From: Clostridia bacterium
GTDB lineage: Bacteria > Bacillota > Clostridia > CAKSNL01 > HGM11501
NCBI GenBank assembly: GCA_900766735.1
Contig: CAAFWO010000028.1
Location: 1-56,628 of the forward strand
Direction: 5' to 3'
Length of the DNA: 56,628 nucleotides
Shown: one piece after another, positions 36,888 to 46,051 of the stretch
Numbering within the stretch: position 1 is the stretch's first letter
How the letters are laid out: each line of letters begins with the position of its first letter
Notes under the pieces: model-generated
Seen by the model: only the letters and a program-made list of their open reading frames with translations
Databases searched by the model: none
Told to the model about the DNA's origin: nothing
Made by a program: the position numbers and the translations under genes

Positions 36888-38084
36888 ATGAAAATTTTAG
36901 TTATCAATGCAGGAAGCTCGACCGTTAAGTACCAGCTTATCAATATGGATAACGACGAGGTAATGGCAAAGGGCAACTGCGACAGAATCGGCAGAGAGGG
37001 CTCGAACATCGAATACAGAGTCAACGGCGAGAAGATGAAGTTTGACAAGGAAATGCCCACCCATGCAGCGGCTGTTAAGATCATCCTTTCATACCTCACC
37101 GATCCCGAGATCGGCGTTATCAAGAATATATCGGAGATTGACGCGGTCGGCCACAGAGTCGTTCACGGCGGCGAGAGCTTTTCCGGAAGCGTTATCATAA
37201 ACGACGAGGTTAAAAAGGCTGTCCGCGAGTGCTACCCCTTAGCGCCCATTCACAACCCGGCAAATATCACCGGTATCGAGGCGTGCGAGGAGGCAATGCC
37301 CGGCGTTCCCATGGTCGGCGTTTTTGACACGGCGTTCCATCAGACAATGCCTAAGACCTCTTATCTTTATGCTCTTCCGATGAGCCTTTACAGAGAAAAG
37401 AAGATCAGAAAATACGGTTTCCACGGCACGAGCCACAAATATGTAGCAGAGCGCTGTGCGGCTTTAATGGGCAAGCCCATAGAAGAGCTTAAGATAATCA
37501 CCTGCCATTTGGGAAGCGGCTCGTCCATCTGTGCTGTCAAGAACGGCAAGAGCGTTGACACCACAATGGGATTCACGCCTCTTGACGGATGCATAATGGG
37601 AACACGTTGCGGAAGCATCGACCCGGCAGTCGTAACCTTCATTATGGATCAGTACAATATGACAACCGCCGAGGTCAACGACCTTATGAACCAGAAGTCC
37701 GGTATCTACGGTATTACCGACGGACTGAGCAACGATTTCCGCGATCTTGAGCTTTTATACTACGAGAAGAACGAGAAGGCAATGCTTGCACTCGATATGG
37801 CACACTATGTAACGAAGAAATATATCGGTTCCTATATGGCGGCAATGGGCGGATGCGACGCGATCGTATTCACTGCCGGCGTCGGCGAGAACAACGCATT
37901 CATGCGTAAGGAAGTTTTGAGCGCATTTGAATTTATGGGCGTTAAGGTTGATGACGAGAGAAACAACGTAAGAGGAAAAGAAGCTCTCATCACGACCGAT
38001 GATTCGACCGTTAAGGCGTTCCTGATCCCCACAAACGAGGAGCTGGCGATCGCACTCGAAACAAAGAGATTAATAGAGAAGTAA
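36888..38084 (+). CDS. ackA: Acetate kinase
   Basis: A 398-residue ASKHA-fold kinase. It shows the N-terminal LVINAGSSTVKYQLI, the HRVVHGGESF block, the HGTSH block in YGFHGTSHKYV, and the C-terminal FTAGVGENN. AAGGAGAG precedes the ATG. It produces ATP and acetate from acetyl-phosphate. Confidence 0.98.
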   Translation: MKILVINAGSSTVKYQLINMDNDEVMAKGNCDRIGREGSNIEYRVNGEKMKFDKEMPTHAAAVKIILSYLTDPEIGVIKNISEIDAVGHRVVHGGESFSGSVIINDEVKKAVRECYPLAPIHNPANITGIEACEEAMPGVPMVGVFDTAFHQTMPKTSYLYALPMSLYREKKIRKYGFHGTSHKYVAERCAALMGKPIEELKIITCHLGSGSSICAVKNGKSVDTTMGFTPLDGCIMGTRCGSIDPAVVTFIMDQYNMTTAEVNDLMNQKSGIYGITDGLSNDFRDLELLYYEKNEKAMLALDMAHYVTKKYIGSYMAAMGGCDAIVFTAGVGENNAFMRKEVLSAFEFMGVKVDDERNNVRGKEALITTDDSTVKAFLIPTNEELAIALETKRLIEK

Positions 38085-38091
38085 TAAATAT

Positions 38092-38121
38092 GGGCAGTGC
38101 TTTTGCACTGCCCGTTTTTTT
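38092..38121. terminator. pta-ackA terminator
   Basis: GGGCAGTGC (38092-38100), TTTT loop, GCACTGCCC, then a run of T. The convergent dpaB stop overlaps its end. Confidence 0.93.
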
Positions 38122-38710
38122 AGCAGAGGATCGGTTGCAATTGCCGCCCTGCCATTGCGGAGGATAACGTCGGCAGGATCAGGTTCATATCGGCAACTAC
38201 CGAGCGCGGCTTTTTATCCGGATCATCTTGCCTGTAGGGAACAAAATATATTCCGCGCGTGTTTAATAAAAGGCCGATGTTTTTTGCACTCCCGGCAAGC
38301 CCGTCGTTCGTTGAGATTGCGAGGATAACGGGGTAGTTATTCCGGAGGGTCGACTTTGCGGCAAGCGAAACGGTCGTGTCGCTTATCGCGTTGGCGATCT
38401 TCGCGGCGGTCGTGCCGGAACACGGAGCGATGACGAGCGCGTCGATCATCTTTTTCGGGCCGATGGGCTCGACCTCGGTCTGGCGGTGGAGGACTTTGTT
38501 TCCGGTCATCTTTTCGATCTTCGAAATAAATTCGGCGCTTGTGCCGAATCTGGTGTCTGTCGAATATGCCTTTTCGCTCATAATCGGAACGATCTCGATT
38601 CCGGCGGCGGTGATTTTTTCGATCTGCGGCAGAACCGCGGAAAATGTGCAGAACGAGCCGGTTAAGGCAAAGCCGATTTTAAGGCTGTCGCGTGTCTCTA
38701 TAAAAATCAC
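38120..38710 (-). CDS. dpaB: Dipicolinate synthase subunit B
   Basis: A 196-residue flavoprotein-like subunit with the block IGFALTGSFCTFSAVLPQIE at the start and DALVIAPCSGTTAAKIANAI in the middle. With DpaA it makes dipicolinic acid from 4-hydroxy-tetrahydrodipicolinate in the mother cell of the sporangium. It overlaps dpaA by 4 bp. Confidence 0.96.
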   Translation of the reverse strand: MIFIETRDSLKIGFALTGSFCTFSAVLPQIEKITAAGIEIVPIMSEKAYSTDTRFGTSAEFISKIEKMTGNKVLHRQTEVEPIGPKKMIDALVIAPCSGTTAAKIANAISDTTVSLAAKSTLRNNYPVILAISTNDGLAGSAKNIGLLLNTRGIYFVPYRQDDPDKKPRSVVADMNLILPTLSSAMAGRQLQPILC

Positions 38711-39561
38711 CTCCCGTTTATGATGTTAAGTACGGTTCCTGCGATAATGCGGCCGGCGGTCACCGGCGCGCATTTTCCCGGCAGTCCGAGTGCCCAGATA
38801 ACGTGAAGCCCCTTTAGCGAGGCCGCTTTTATGTCAACTCCGCCCGGCCGCGACGCAAGGTCGATTATCAGCGCATCGGAACTGATGCAATCTAAAATGT
38901 CGCCTTCCAAAACACGGGCGGGAGCGGTGTTTATGATGAGGTCAAATGAGCCGATCTTTTTATCGAGCTCAGAGGGAGCTATGGGTTCACAGCCCGAAAC
39001 GGAGCACCACGCGAGGGAATCCGGGTTTCTGGTGCTGACGGATACGAAGGCGCCTAACGATGTCATCATCGGAATGAGCGCGCGTGCGATCCTGCCGTAG
39101 CCGATGATAAGGACGTTGGAGCCTGCAAGCGTCACGGGCATTTCGCGCATTGCGATCTCGATCGCGCCCTCGGCGGTCGGCACGGAGTTTTTGATCTGGA
39201 GCTCCTCCGAACGGTAATAGTCCGAAAGGCGTATGTTTTTCTCCTTCGCGAGCTCATAAAACTCGCCGGATAAAAGACCGCCCGACACATGGGAGTTTTT
39301 CGGGACGAGGCTGAAAAAGTCCTTGACCGAGAGACTGCGCCGCGAGAGCGGAGCGCTTATCAAAGCGTGTTCGTCGGCCGCGGGAAGCCCTAAGATATAG
39401 CAGTCGGAATAGGGAAACGCGTCGCGCTTTTCATCATCTGAAAGAACGGGCGCGTCGTCCAATAAAAAAGTGTCGGCCTCGAAGCCCTTTTCCTTAAGGT
39501 AGCGGCATGCAAACGCACTTCTGAGATCTCCGCCGATGACGGTAAATTTAAGCTTATTCAT
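38707..39561 (-). CDS. dpaA: Dipicolinate synthase subunit A
   Basis: A 284-residue NAD(P)-binding subunit. It has KFTVIGGDLRSAFACRYLKE at the N terminus and a second Rossmann motif NVLIIGYGRIARALIP. GGAGGTG 9 nt before the ATG at 39561 sets the start; a longer in-frame extension crosses the promoter. A sigma-K-like promoter lies directly upstream. Its presence marks the organism as a true endospore former. Confidence 0.96.
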   Translation of the reverse strand: MNKLKFTVIGGDLRSAFACRYLKEKGFEADTFLLDDAPVLSDDEKRDAFPYSDCYILGLPAADEHALISAPLSRRSLSVKDFFSLVPKNSHVSGGLLSGEFYELAKEKNIRLSDYYRSEELQIKNSVPTAEGAIEIAMREMPVTLAGSNVLIIGYGRIARALIPMMTSLGAFVSVSTRNPDSLAWCSVSGCEPIAPSELDKKIGSFDLIINTAPARVLEGDILDCISSDALIIDLASRPGGVDIKAASLKGLHVIWALGLPGKCAPVTAGRIIAGTVLNIINGR

Positions 39562-39585
39562 ATTTATTGGCACCTCCGATACTAT

Positions 39586-39612
39586 TATATTATGCATAGA
39601 ACGAATTTTCGT
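39586..39612 (-). promoter_or_regulatory. Sigma-K-type promoter of dpaAB
   Basis: On the reverse strand there is AC (39611-39612), 16 bp, and CATAATATA (39586-39594). This fits the AC-N16-CATANNNTA consensus of sigma K exactly, in keeping with late mother-cell expression. Confidence 0.78.
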
Positions 39613-39634
39613 GAAAATGACGAGCGAAAATTTA

Positions 39635-39663
39635 TTGACTTTTTTTACTTGAAAGTATATAAT
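39635..39663 (+). promoter_or_regulatory. guaB promoter
   Basis: TTGACT (39635-39640), 17-bp spacer, TATAAT (39658-39663). It lies back to back with the dpaA promoter. Confidence 0.8.
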
Positions 39664-39697
39664 CAAAGAAATACCTGAAAATACAAGGAGGATAATT

Positions 39698-41203
39698 ATG
39701 GCGTTTTATTTTGAAGAACCATCGAGAACTTTCAGTGAGTACCTGCTTGTGCCGGGATATTCGTCAAAGGAGTGTCTGCCGGCGAATGTGTCATTAAAGA
39801 CTCCGCTTGTGAAATTTAAAAAGGGAGAGAGCCCGAGGATAACATTGAATATCCCCATGGTATCGGCGATCATGCAGTCAGTTTCTAACGATACGCTGGC
39901 TGTCGCGCTTGCCAAGGAGGGCGGTATCTCGTTCATTTTCGGCTCGCAGTCCGTCCGGTCGGAGGCTGAAATGGTGCGCCGCGTTAAAAACCACAAGGCG
40001 GGCTTCGTTGTGAGCGACTCCAACGTTAAGCCGGACGCGACGATGGCGGACGTTGTGGCCTTGAAGGCAAAGACGGGGCATTCCACTGTCGCGGTGACGG
40101 ACGACGGAACGGCGACTGGCAAGCTTTTGGGAATCGTTACGAGCAGAGACTACAGAGTCAGCAGAATGGATCCCGAAACGAAGGTCTCAACATTTATGAC
40201 GCCGCTTGAACACCTTGTCTATGCGAAAAACGGCATCAGCTTAAAAGAGGCGAACGACATCATCTGGGACAACAAGGTGAACTCCCTTCCGATAACGGAC
40301 GAGGACGGAAACCTCGTCTGCATGGTCTTCAGAAAAGACTATGACTTTCATAAGAGCAACCCGACCGAGCTTTTGGATTCCTCCAAGCGATTGATGGTCG
40401 GTGCCGGTATCAACACGCGCGACTATGCCGAGAGAGTGCCGGCCTTGGTCGAGGCTGGAGCGGACGTTCTTTGTATCGACTCCTCCGAGGGCTACTCCGA
40501 GTGGCAGAAGGACACGATCGACTTCATCAGAAATAAATACGGCGACTCTGTTATGGTCGGAGCAGGAAACGTTATCGACCGTGACGGATTTATGTATCTT
40601 GCCGAGTGCGGAGCGGACTTTATAAAGGTCGGCATCGGCGGCGGCTCGATCTGCATCACGAGAGAGCAGAAGGGCATAGGCCGCGGCCAGGCGTCTGCCG
40701 TTATCGAGGTCGCAAAGGCGAGAGACGAATATTTTGAAAAGACGGGCGTTTACATTCCGATCTGCTCCGACGGCGGAATCGTTCACGATTATCACATCAC
40801 GCTTGCTCTTGCAATGGGAGCGGACTTCGTTATGATGGGAAGATATTTCTCCGGATTTGACGAGAGCCCGACGAACAAGATTTCAATCAACGGAAACTTC
40901 GTTAAGGAGTATTGGGGCGAGGGCTCCAACCGTGCGAGAAACTGGCAGCGCTATGACTTAGGCGGAGACAAAAAGCTTTCGTTCGAAGAGGGTGTTGATT
41001 CCTACGTTCCTTATGCGGGTTCCTTAAAGGACAACGTGACAAAGACGCTTTCCAAGGTTCGTTCGACGATGTGCAACTGCGGAGCGCTCGACATTCCCAC
41101 GCTTCAGAAGGAATCGAAGCTCACGCTCGTTTCGGCGACGAGTATCATCGAGGGCGGCGCGCACGATGTTATGTTGAAGGATTCTTCAAGAGCACAGAGA
41201 TAA
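39698..41203 (+). CDS. guaB: IMP dehydrogenase
   Basis: A 501-residue enzyme that oxidises IMP to XMP for GTP synthesis. Two CBS domains (about 95-220) interrupt the barrel. The catalytic Cys lies in GIGGGSICITREQKGIGRGQ, and the flap and Arg-Tyr region follow. AAGGAGGATAA before the ATG sets the start. It has the clostridial long type with a Cys pair near the C terminus (TMCNCGALDIPTLQ). Confidence 0.97.
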   Translation: MAFYFEEPSRTFSEYLLVPGYSSKECLPANVSLKTPLVKFKKGESPRITLNIPMVSAIMQSVSNDTLAVALAKEGGISFIFGSQSVRSEAEMVRRVKNHKAGFVVSDSNVKPDATMADVVALKAKTGHSTVAVTDDGTATGKLLGIVTSRDYRVSRMDPETKVSTFMTPLEHLVYAKNGISLKEANDIIWDNKVNSLPITDEDGNLVCMVFRKDYDFHKSNPTELLDSSKRLMVGAGINTRDYAERVPALVEAGADVLCIDSSEGYSEWQKDTIDFIRNKYGDSVMVGAGNVIDRDGFMYLAECGADFIKVGIGGGSICITREQKGIGRGQASAVIEVAKARDEYFEKTGVYIPICSDGGIVHDYHITLALAMGADFVMMGRYFSGFDESPTNKISINGNFVKEYWGEGSNRARNWQRYDLGGDKKLSFEEGVDSYVPYAGSLKDNVTKTLSKVRSTMCNCGALDIPTLQKESKLTLVSATSIIEGGAHDVMLKDSSRAQR

Positions 41204-41210
41204 AAGTTTT

Positions 41211-41243
41211 AAATGGGTGTACTTTATTGTACGCCCATTTTTT
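41211..41243 (+). terminator. guaB terminator
   Basis: AAATGGGTGTAC (41211-41222) and GTACGCCCATTT (41229-41240), one G-T pair, T-run after. Confidence 0.9.
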
Positions 41244-41255
41244 CTGCTGTTTTAC

Positions 41256-41284
41256 TTGACAAAACGTGCAAAAAAGAATAAAAT
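41256..41284 (+). promoter_or_regulatory. hisS-aspS promoter
   Basis: TTGACA (41256-41261), 17-bp spacer, TAAAAT (41279-41284). The leader of about 36 nt leaves no room for a T-box. Confidence 0.75.
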
Positions 41285-41326
41285 TAATAAGATAGGATTA
41301 TTATCGAAAAAAGAGGGGGTCAAAAA

Positions 41327-42577
41327 GTGATAAAGAGACCTAAGGGCACGCTGGATATAATGCCCGAAGAAATCAGCAAGTGGAAATTTGTGAGGGGGAA
41401 ATTTGCCGACGTGTGCGGCCGTTTCGGTTTTAAGGAGATATGCACGCCGGTTTTTGAATATACCGAGCTTTTCTCGCGCGGAGTCGGCGACACGACGGAC
41501 GTTGTGCAGAAAGAGATGTACACCTTTTCCGATAAGGGCGACAGGAGCATTACTCTCCGCCCAGAGGGGACTGCCGGCGCGGCAAGAGCCTTTCTTGAGG
41601 ACGGAATATATGCAAAAAGTCCGATTACAAAGCTTTTTTACGACATTTCGTGCTACCGCCACGAAAAGCCGCAGGCGGGAAGATTGAGAGAATTTCACCA
41701 GCTCGGCATCGAGGCTTACGGCGCTAAGGGCCCGGGGATCGACGCGGAGATAATTTCGCTCGCCGCGCTCTTTTTATCCGAGCTTTCGATCAAAAACATC
41801 ACGATCAACATAAACTCGATCGGCTGTCCCGAGTGCAGAAAAAAATATAATGAGATATTAAGAGAATACCTTAAAAAATATGAGGACGAGCTTTGCGACA
41901 CATGCAAGGGCAGAATGGTCAAAAACCCCTTAAGGGTGCTTGACTGTAAGAGCCCGATCTGCTCAAAAATTGCAGAAGGCGCTCCGAAGCTTATCGACTA
42001 CATATGCGACGAGTGCAGGGAGCATTTTGAGGGCGTTAAGTCCTCGCTTACCGATCTCGGTATCGCCTATAACTTAGATCCCACGATCGTGAGAGGGCTT
42101 GACTATTACACCAAGACTGTGTTTGAAATAAAGACCGGTCTTGACATCGGCGCGCAGAAGACCATCTGCGGCGGCGGCCGTTACGACGGGCTTATCGAGA
42201 CCATCGGAGGAGCGCCGACTCCCGGAATCGGCTTCGCGATGGGAATTGAGCGCCTCTTGATTGTTATGGAGGCGGAGGGCGCACCCCTTCCCGAGGAGGA
42301 AAAGACGGCACTTTTCATCGGCCACATCGGGGAAAATGCCGAAAGGTTTGCCGAAAAGTTAGTTTATGACTTAAGGAAAAAGGGAATCAGCGCGGAGACT
42401 GAGCTTTTGGGGCGCAGCGTCAAGGCGCAGATGAAATATGCCGACAAGATCGGCGCGCGCTACTCGGTCATCATCGGGGACGATGAGATCTCGGGCGGCG
42501 TGCTGAAACTTAAAAATATGCAGACGGGCGAAACGAAAAACGTGAGCGCGGATGAGATTGATAAGGAGATTGTGTGA
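41327..42577 (+). CDS. hisS: Histidyl-tRNA synthetase
   Basis: A 416-residue class II synthetase. It shows motif 2 (FYDISCYRHEKPQAGRLREF), the His-specific block RGLDYYTKTVFE, motif 3 GIGFAMGIERLL, and a C-terminal anticodon domain. The start is GTG behind GAGGGGG. aspS begins 1 bp after the stop, the usual pairing in Firmicutes. Confidence 0.97.
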   Translation: MIKRPKGTLDIMPEEISKWKFVRGKFADVCGRFGFKEICTPVFEYTELFSRGVGDTTDVVQKEMYTFSDKGDRSITLRPEGTAGAARAFLEDGIYAKSPITKLFYDISCYRHEKPQAGRLREFHQLGIEAYGAKGPGIDAEIISLAALFLSELSIKNITININSIGCPECRKKYNEILREYLKKYEDELCDTCKGRMVKNPLRVLDCKSPICSKIAEGAPKLIDYICDECREHFEGVKSSLTDLGIAYNLDPTIVRGLDYYTKTVFEIKTGLDIGAQKTICGGGRYDGLIETIGGAPTPGIGFAMGIERLLIVMEAEGAPLPEEEKTALFIGHIGENAERFAEKLVYDLRKKGISAETELLGRSVKAQMKYADKIGARYSVIIGDDEISGGVLKLKNMQTGETKNVSADEIDKEIV

Positions 42578-42578
42578 T

Positions 42579-44345
42579 ATGGAATTAATGGGAAATATGA
42601 AAAGAACCTGCTACTGCGCGGAGCTTTCGAAGGCGGACATCGGAAAAGAAGTCACCGTTATGGGCTGGGCAGGCAAGGTGAGAGATTTGGGCTCACTTAA
42701 ATTTATCGACCTTCGCGACAGAAGCGGAATTGTTCAGCTTTTCGCGGACGACTCCTCGCCCGAGATCGCCGAGAAGGCGGCCTCCGTCAAGCTTGAATAT
42801 GTGCTTGCCGCAAAGGGCATTGTTCAAAAGCGCGGCGGTGCGGTGAACGAGAACATTCCCACAGGCGAGATCGAAGTTAAGATTACCGAGCTTAGGATAC
42901 TCGCCAAGGCGGACACGACACCTTTCGTCGTTGAGGACGATGTTAAGGCAAAGGACGAATTGAGATTAAAATACCGCTACCTTGATTTGAGACGCCCGTC
43001 GATGCAGAAACAGCTTATCGACAGGCACAAGATCACGAGAATCGCAAGAGAATATTACGACGAGAACGGATTTATCGAGATCGAGACTCCGTATCTTATA
43101 AAGAGCACGCCCGAGGGCGCGAGAGACTACCTCGTTCCCAGCCGTGTGCACAAGGGGTGCTTCTATGCGCTTCCGCAGTCGCCCCAGTTATACAAACAGC
43201 TTTTGATGCTTTCCGGAATGGACAGGTATATGCAGATCGTCCGTTGCTTCAGAGACGAGGACTTAAGAGCCGACCGTCAGCCCGAGTTTACACAGCTCGA
43301 CCTTGAAATGTCGTTCGTTTCGGAGGACGACGTTATGACGATCAACGAGGGCTTTTTAAAGAAGCTCATGCACGAGCATAAGGGTATCGACATTGAAACT
43401 CCTTTCCCCAGAATGACCTGGCATGAGGCAATGGACCGCTACGGTTCGGACAAGCCGGACACCAGATTCGGCATGGAGCTTTGCGACATCACGGACTGCG
43501 TGCGCGATATGGACTTTGTTGTCTTCAAAAGCGCGATCGAGTCAGGCGGCAGCGTGAGAGCTATAAATACCGAGGGGCACTCCTTCAGCAGAAAAGAGAT
43601 CGACCACCTGACAGAGTTTGTCAAGACATATAAGGCGAAAGGTCTTGTATATATCACATTCGGCGAGGAGGGCGTAAAGAGCTCGGCGTCTAAGTTCTTA
43701 ACGGACGACGTTCTTGCAAAGATCAAGGAAAAGACCGGCGCGAAGACCGGCGACACGCTCTTTATCGTTGCCGATAAAAATAAGATAGTTTACGACACAT
43801 TGGGCGCGCTCCGCTGTGAGGTCGGCAGGAGAGCCGGCGTCATCGACAAGGACAAGTTTAACTTCCTTTGGGTAACCGAGTTCCCGCTTTTGGAGTGGAG
43901 CGAGGAGGACGAGCGCTTCTATGCAATGCACCACCCCTTCACCGCGCCGATGGACGAGGACATCGAATATATCGAGTCCGACCCCGGCAGGGTGAGAGCG
44001 AGAGCGTATGACATCGTGTTAAACGGCGTTGAGCTCGGCGGCGGAAGCATCAGAATCAATAATTCCGAGCTTCAGGACAGAATGTTTAAGTGCCTTGGCT
44101 TCACCGAAGAGGAGGCACAGGTCCGTTTCGGATTTTTGATCAACGCGTTCCGTTTCGGCGCTCCGCCTCACGGAGGAATGGCATACGGCCTTGACAGACT
44201 GTGCATGCTCATTCAGGGGCTTGACAATATTAGGGACGTTATCGCGTTCCCGAAGGTTCAGAACGCGTCCGAACTTATGTCGAACGCGCCGGACGGGGTC
44301 GACCCGGCACAGCTTAAGGAGCTTCATATTGCTATCACGGACTGA
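42579..44345 (+). CDS. aspS: Aspartyl-tRNA synthetase
   Basis: A 588-residue bacterial-type enzyme. It has an N-terminal OB fold (VTVMGWAGKVRDLGSLKFID), motif 2 FRDEDLRADRQPEFTQLD, an inserted GAD domain (about 290-420), and motif 3 GGMAYGLDRLCMLI. AAGGAG 10 nt upstream favours the ATG at 42579; ATGs at 42588 or 42594 are possible. It follows hisS without a gap. Confidence 0.97.
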   Translation: MELMGNMKRTCYCAELSKADIGKEVTVMGWAGKVRDLGSLKFIDLRDRSGIVQLFADDSSPEIAEKAASVKLEYVLAAKGIVQKRGGAVNENIPTGEIEVKITELRILAKADTTPFVVEDDVKAKDELRLKYRYLDLRRPSMQKQLIDRHKITRIAREYYDENGFIEIETPYLIKSTPEGARDYLVPSRVHKGCFYALPQSPQLYKQLLMLSGMDRYMQIVRCFRDEDLRADRQPEFTQLDLEMSFVSEDDVMTINEGFLKKLMHEHKGIDIETPFPRMTWHEAMDRYGSDKPDTRFGMELCDITDCVRDMDFVVFKSAIESGGSVRAINTEGHSFSRKEIDHLTEFVKTYKAKGLVYITFGEEGVKSSASKFLTDDVLAKIKEKTGAKTGDTLFIVADKNKIVYDTLGALRCEVGRRAGVIDKDKFNFLWVTEFPLLEWSEEDERFYAMHHPFTAPMDEDIEYIESDPGRVRARAYDIVLNGVELGGGSIRINNSELQDRMFKCLGFTEEEAQVRFGFLINAFRFGAPPHGGMAYGLDRLCMLIQGLDNIRDVIAFPKVQNASELMSNAPDGVDPAQLKELHIAITD

Positions 44346-44376
44346 TAAGCTTTTATTCGGAGGGACTAATTAAAAT

Positions 44377-45348
44377 ATGATTGAAGTAAAAAATCTGTCA
44401 AAGAGCTTCGGCAAAACGAAGGTACTCGATAACATCACCTTCAGAGTCGGAAAGGGAGAAGTAATGGGCTTTTTGGGCGCAAACGGCGCCGGAAAAAGCA
44501 CCACGATGAACATTATAACGGGCTATCTGTCGTCGAACCAGGGGACGGTTCTGATCGACGGGATCGATGTGCTTTTAAATCCCAAGGAGGCAAAAAAACA
44601 CATCGGCTATCTTCCGGAGAAGCCTCCGCTCTATCCTAATATGACGGTTCGGGAATACTTGGATTTCGTGTTCGGCTTAAAGGGCGTTAAGCTTTCCGAC
44701 AAGGCAAAAAAGGGCGAGAAAAGCGAAAAACAGCACCATATCGACGAGGTTTGCGTAAAGTGCGGAATTGACGGAGTTTATGAGAGACTTATAAGAAACC
44801 TTTCCAAGGGTTACCGCCAGAGAGTCGGACTTGCCCAGGCGCTCATCGGAAATCCCGAGGTGCTCATTTTGGACGAGCCGACCGTCGGACTTGACCCGGT
44901 TCAGATAATCGAGATAAGAAACCTTATCCGCGAGCTCGGGAAAGAGCACACGGTCATCTTAAGCTCGCACATTTTGTCCGAAGTCAGCGCCGTGTGCGAA
45001 AAAGTCATCATAATCCAGAAAGGGCGCATTGCCGCCGCGGCTGTGACAGAAAAGCTCATTTCGGAGTTTGAAGACGAGAACAGGTTGCGCCTTAAGGCGG
45101 ACGGAAAGGCCGAGGAGATCATAAAGATACTGACCTCGACCGGCGGCGTCGAGTCTATGGAGGACGTGACGGGCGACTCCGAATTTGCCGAGATCATAAT
45201 TCATACGAGCAGAGACGCGCGAAGCCGCATTATGGAACGGCTTGCCGAAAAGGAAGTGCGCGTGCGCCAGTTCGGGCTTGACACTTTGAGCCTTGAGGAT
45301 ATTTTCTTGAAATATGTGGGAGGCGAAGAAGATGAAAGCAATTTATAA
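44377..45348 (+). CDS. GldA-like ABC exporter ATP-binding protein
   Basis: A 323-residue ATPase with Walker A GANGAGKST, signature LSKGYRQR and Walker B DEPTVGLDP. The C-terminal extension (about 225-320) is typical of the GldA/NatA exporter class. The next three genes encode a GldF-like permease, a GldG-like protein and a DUF4340 protein, so it powers that module. Confidence 0.94.
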   Translation: MIEVKNLSKSFGKTKVLDNITFRVGKGEVMGFLGANGAGKSTTMNIITGYLSSNQGTVLIDGIDVLLNPKEAKKHIGYLPEKPPLYPNMTVREYLDFVFGLKGVKLSDKAKKGEKSEKQHHIDEVCVKCGIDGVYERLIRNLSKGYRQRVGLAQALIGNPEVLILDEPTVGLDPVQIIEIRNLIRELGKEHTVILSSHILSEVSAVCEKVIIIQKGRIAAAAVTEKLISEFEDENRLRLKADGKAEEIIKILTSTGGVESMEDVTGDSEFAEIIIHTSRDARSRIMERLAEKEVRVRQFGLDTLSLEDIFLKYVGGEEDESNL

Positions 45349-46039
45349 AAGAGAGCTCGGAAACTATTTGAATAACCCAATGGGCTATGTCTTTCTGGGA
45401 ATATTTATTTTGATGTTTTCGGGAATATTCTGCTATTTAAACCTTTATACATACACAAGCTCCGATATATCGCACACCTTCGGCATGATGATATATCTCA
45501 TGCTTTTCTTAATGCCGCTTTTGACCATGAGGCTGATCGCCGAGGAGAAGGCGGAAAAGACGGACCAGCTTTTGCTTTGCTCGCCGGTAAGTGCCGCGTC
45601 AATCGTATACGGCAAGTTTTTTGCCGCAATGACGCTTATTTTGATAGCGCTTTTATTCACCGTTCCGCATATCGTTATTTTGGCTCTTCAGGGCAATCCC
45701 GAGATCGGGACGACGGTTTTGGCATACTTTGGATTTGTCATCTATTCGTGCGTTTATGCCGCTGTGGGAATCTTCATTTCGTCGCTCACCGAAAACCAGG
45801 TCATCAGCGCGGTTTTGAGCTTTGCGGTGTTCATTTTAATGCTCGCGACGGAGCTTTTCATCGTTCCGGCGATACAGAGCCCCACGCTTTACGCACTGCT
45901 TAGCGGAATTTCCTTCGCAACGAGATATTCGGACTTTTCGCTCGGAATATTAAACATTTCGTCAGTCGTTTACTATCTTTCGGTTGCGGCGCTCTTTAAC
46001 TGCTTCACCGTCAGAGTAATTGAGAAAAGAAGATGGTAG
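45332..46039 (+). CDS. GldF-like ABC permease
   Basis: A 235-residue membrane protein with six predicted helices. It starts MKAIYKRELGNYLNNPMGYV, the pattern of GldF/ABC-2 permeases. GGAGG 8 nt before the ATG at 45332 and the overlap with the ATPase gene set the start. The substrate is unknown; in gliding bacteria the homologues act with GldG, but this organism has no other sign of gliding. Confidence 0.92.
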   Translation: MKAIYKRELGNYLNNPMGYVFLGIFILMFSGIFCYLNLYTYTSSDISHTFGMMIYLMLFLMPLLTMRLIAEEKAEKTDQLLLCSPVSAASIVYGKFFAAMTLILIALLFTVPHIVILALQGNPEIGTTVLAYFGFVIYSCVYAAVGIFISSLTENQVISAVLSFAVFILMLATELFIVPAIQSPTLYALLSGISFATRYSDFSLGILNISSVVYYLSVAALFNCFTVRVIEKRRW

Positions 46040-46051
46040 GAGGTGCCTTTT

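Noticed and set aside
39562..39666. N-terminal extension of DpaA by 35 residues
   Set aside because: It crosses the sigma-K promoter and ribosome site and does not match the family start.
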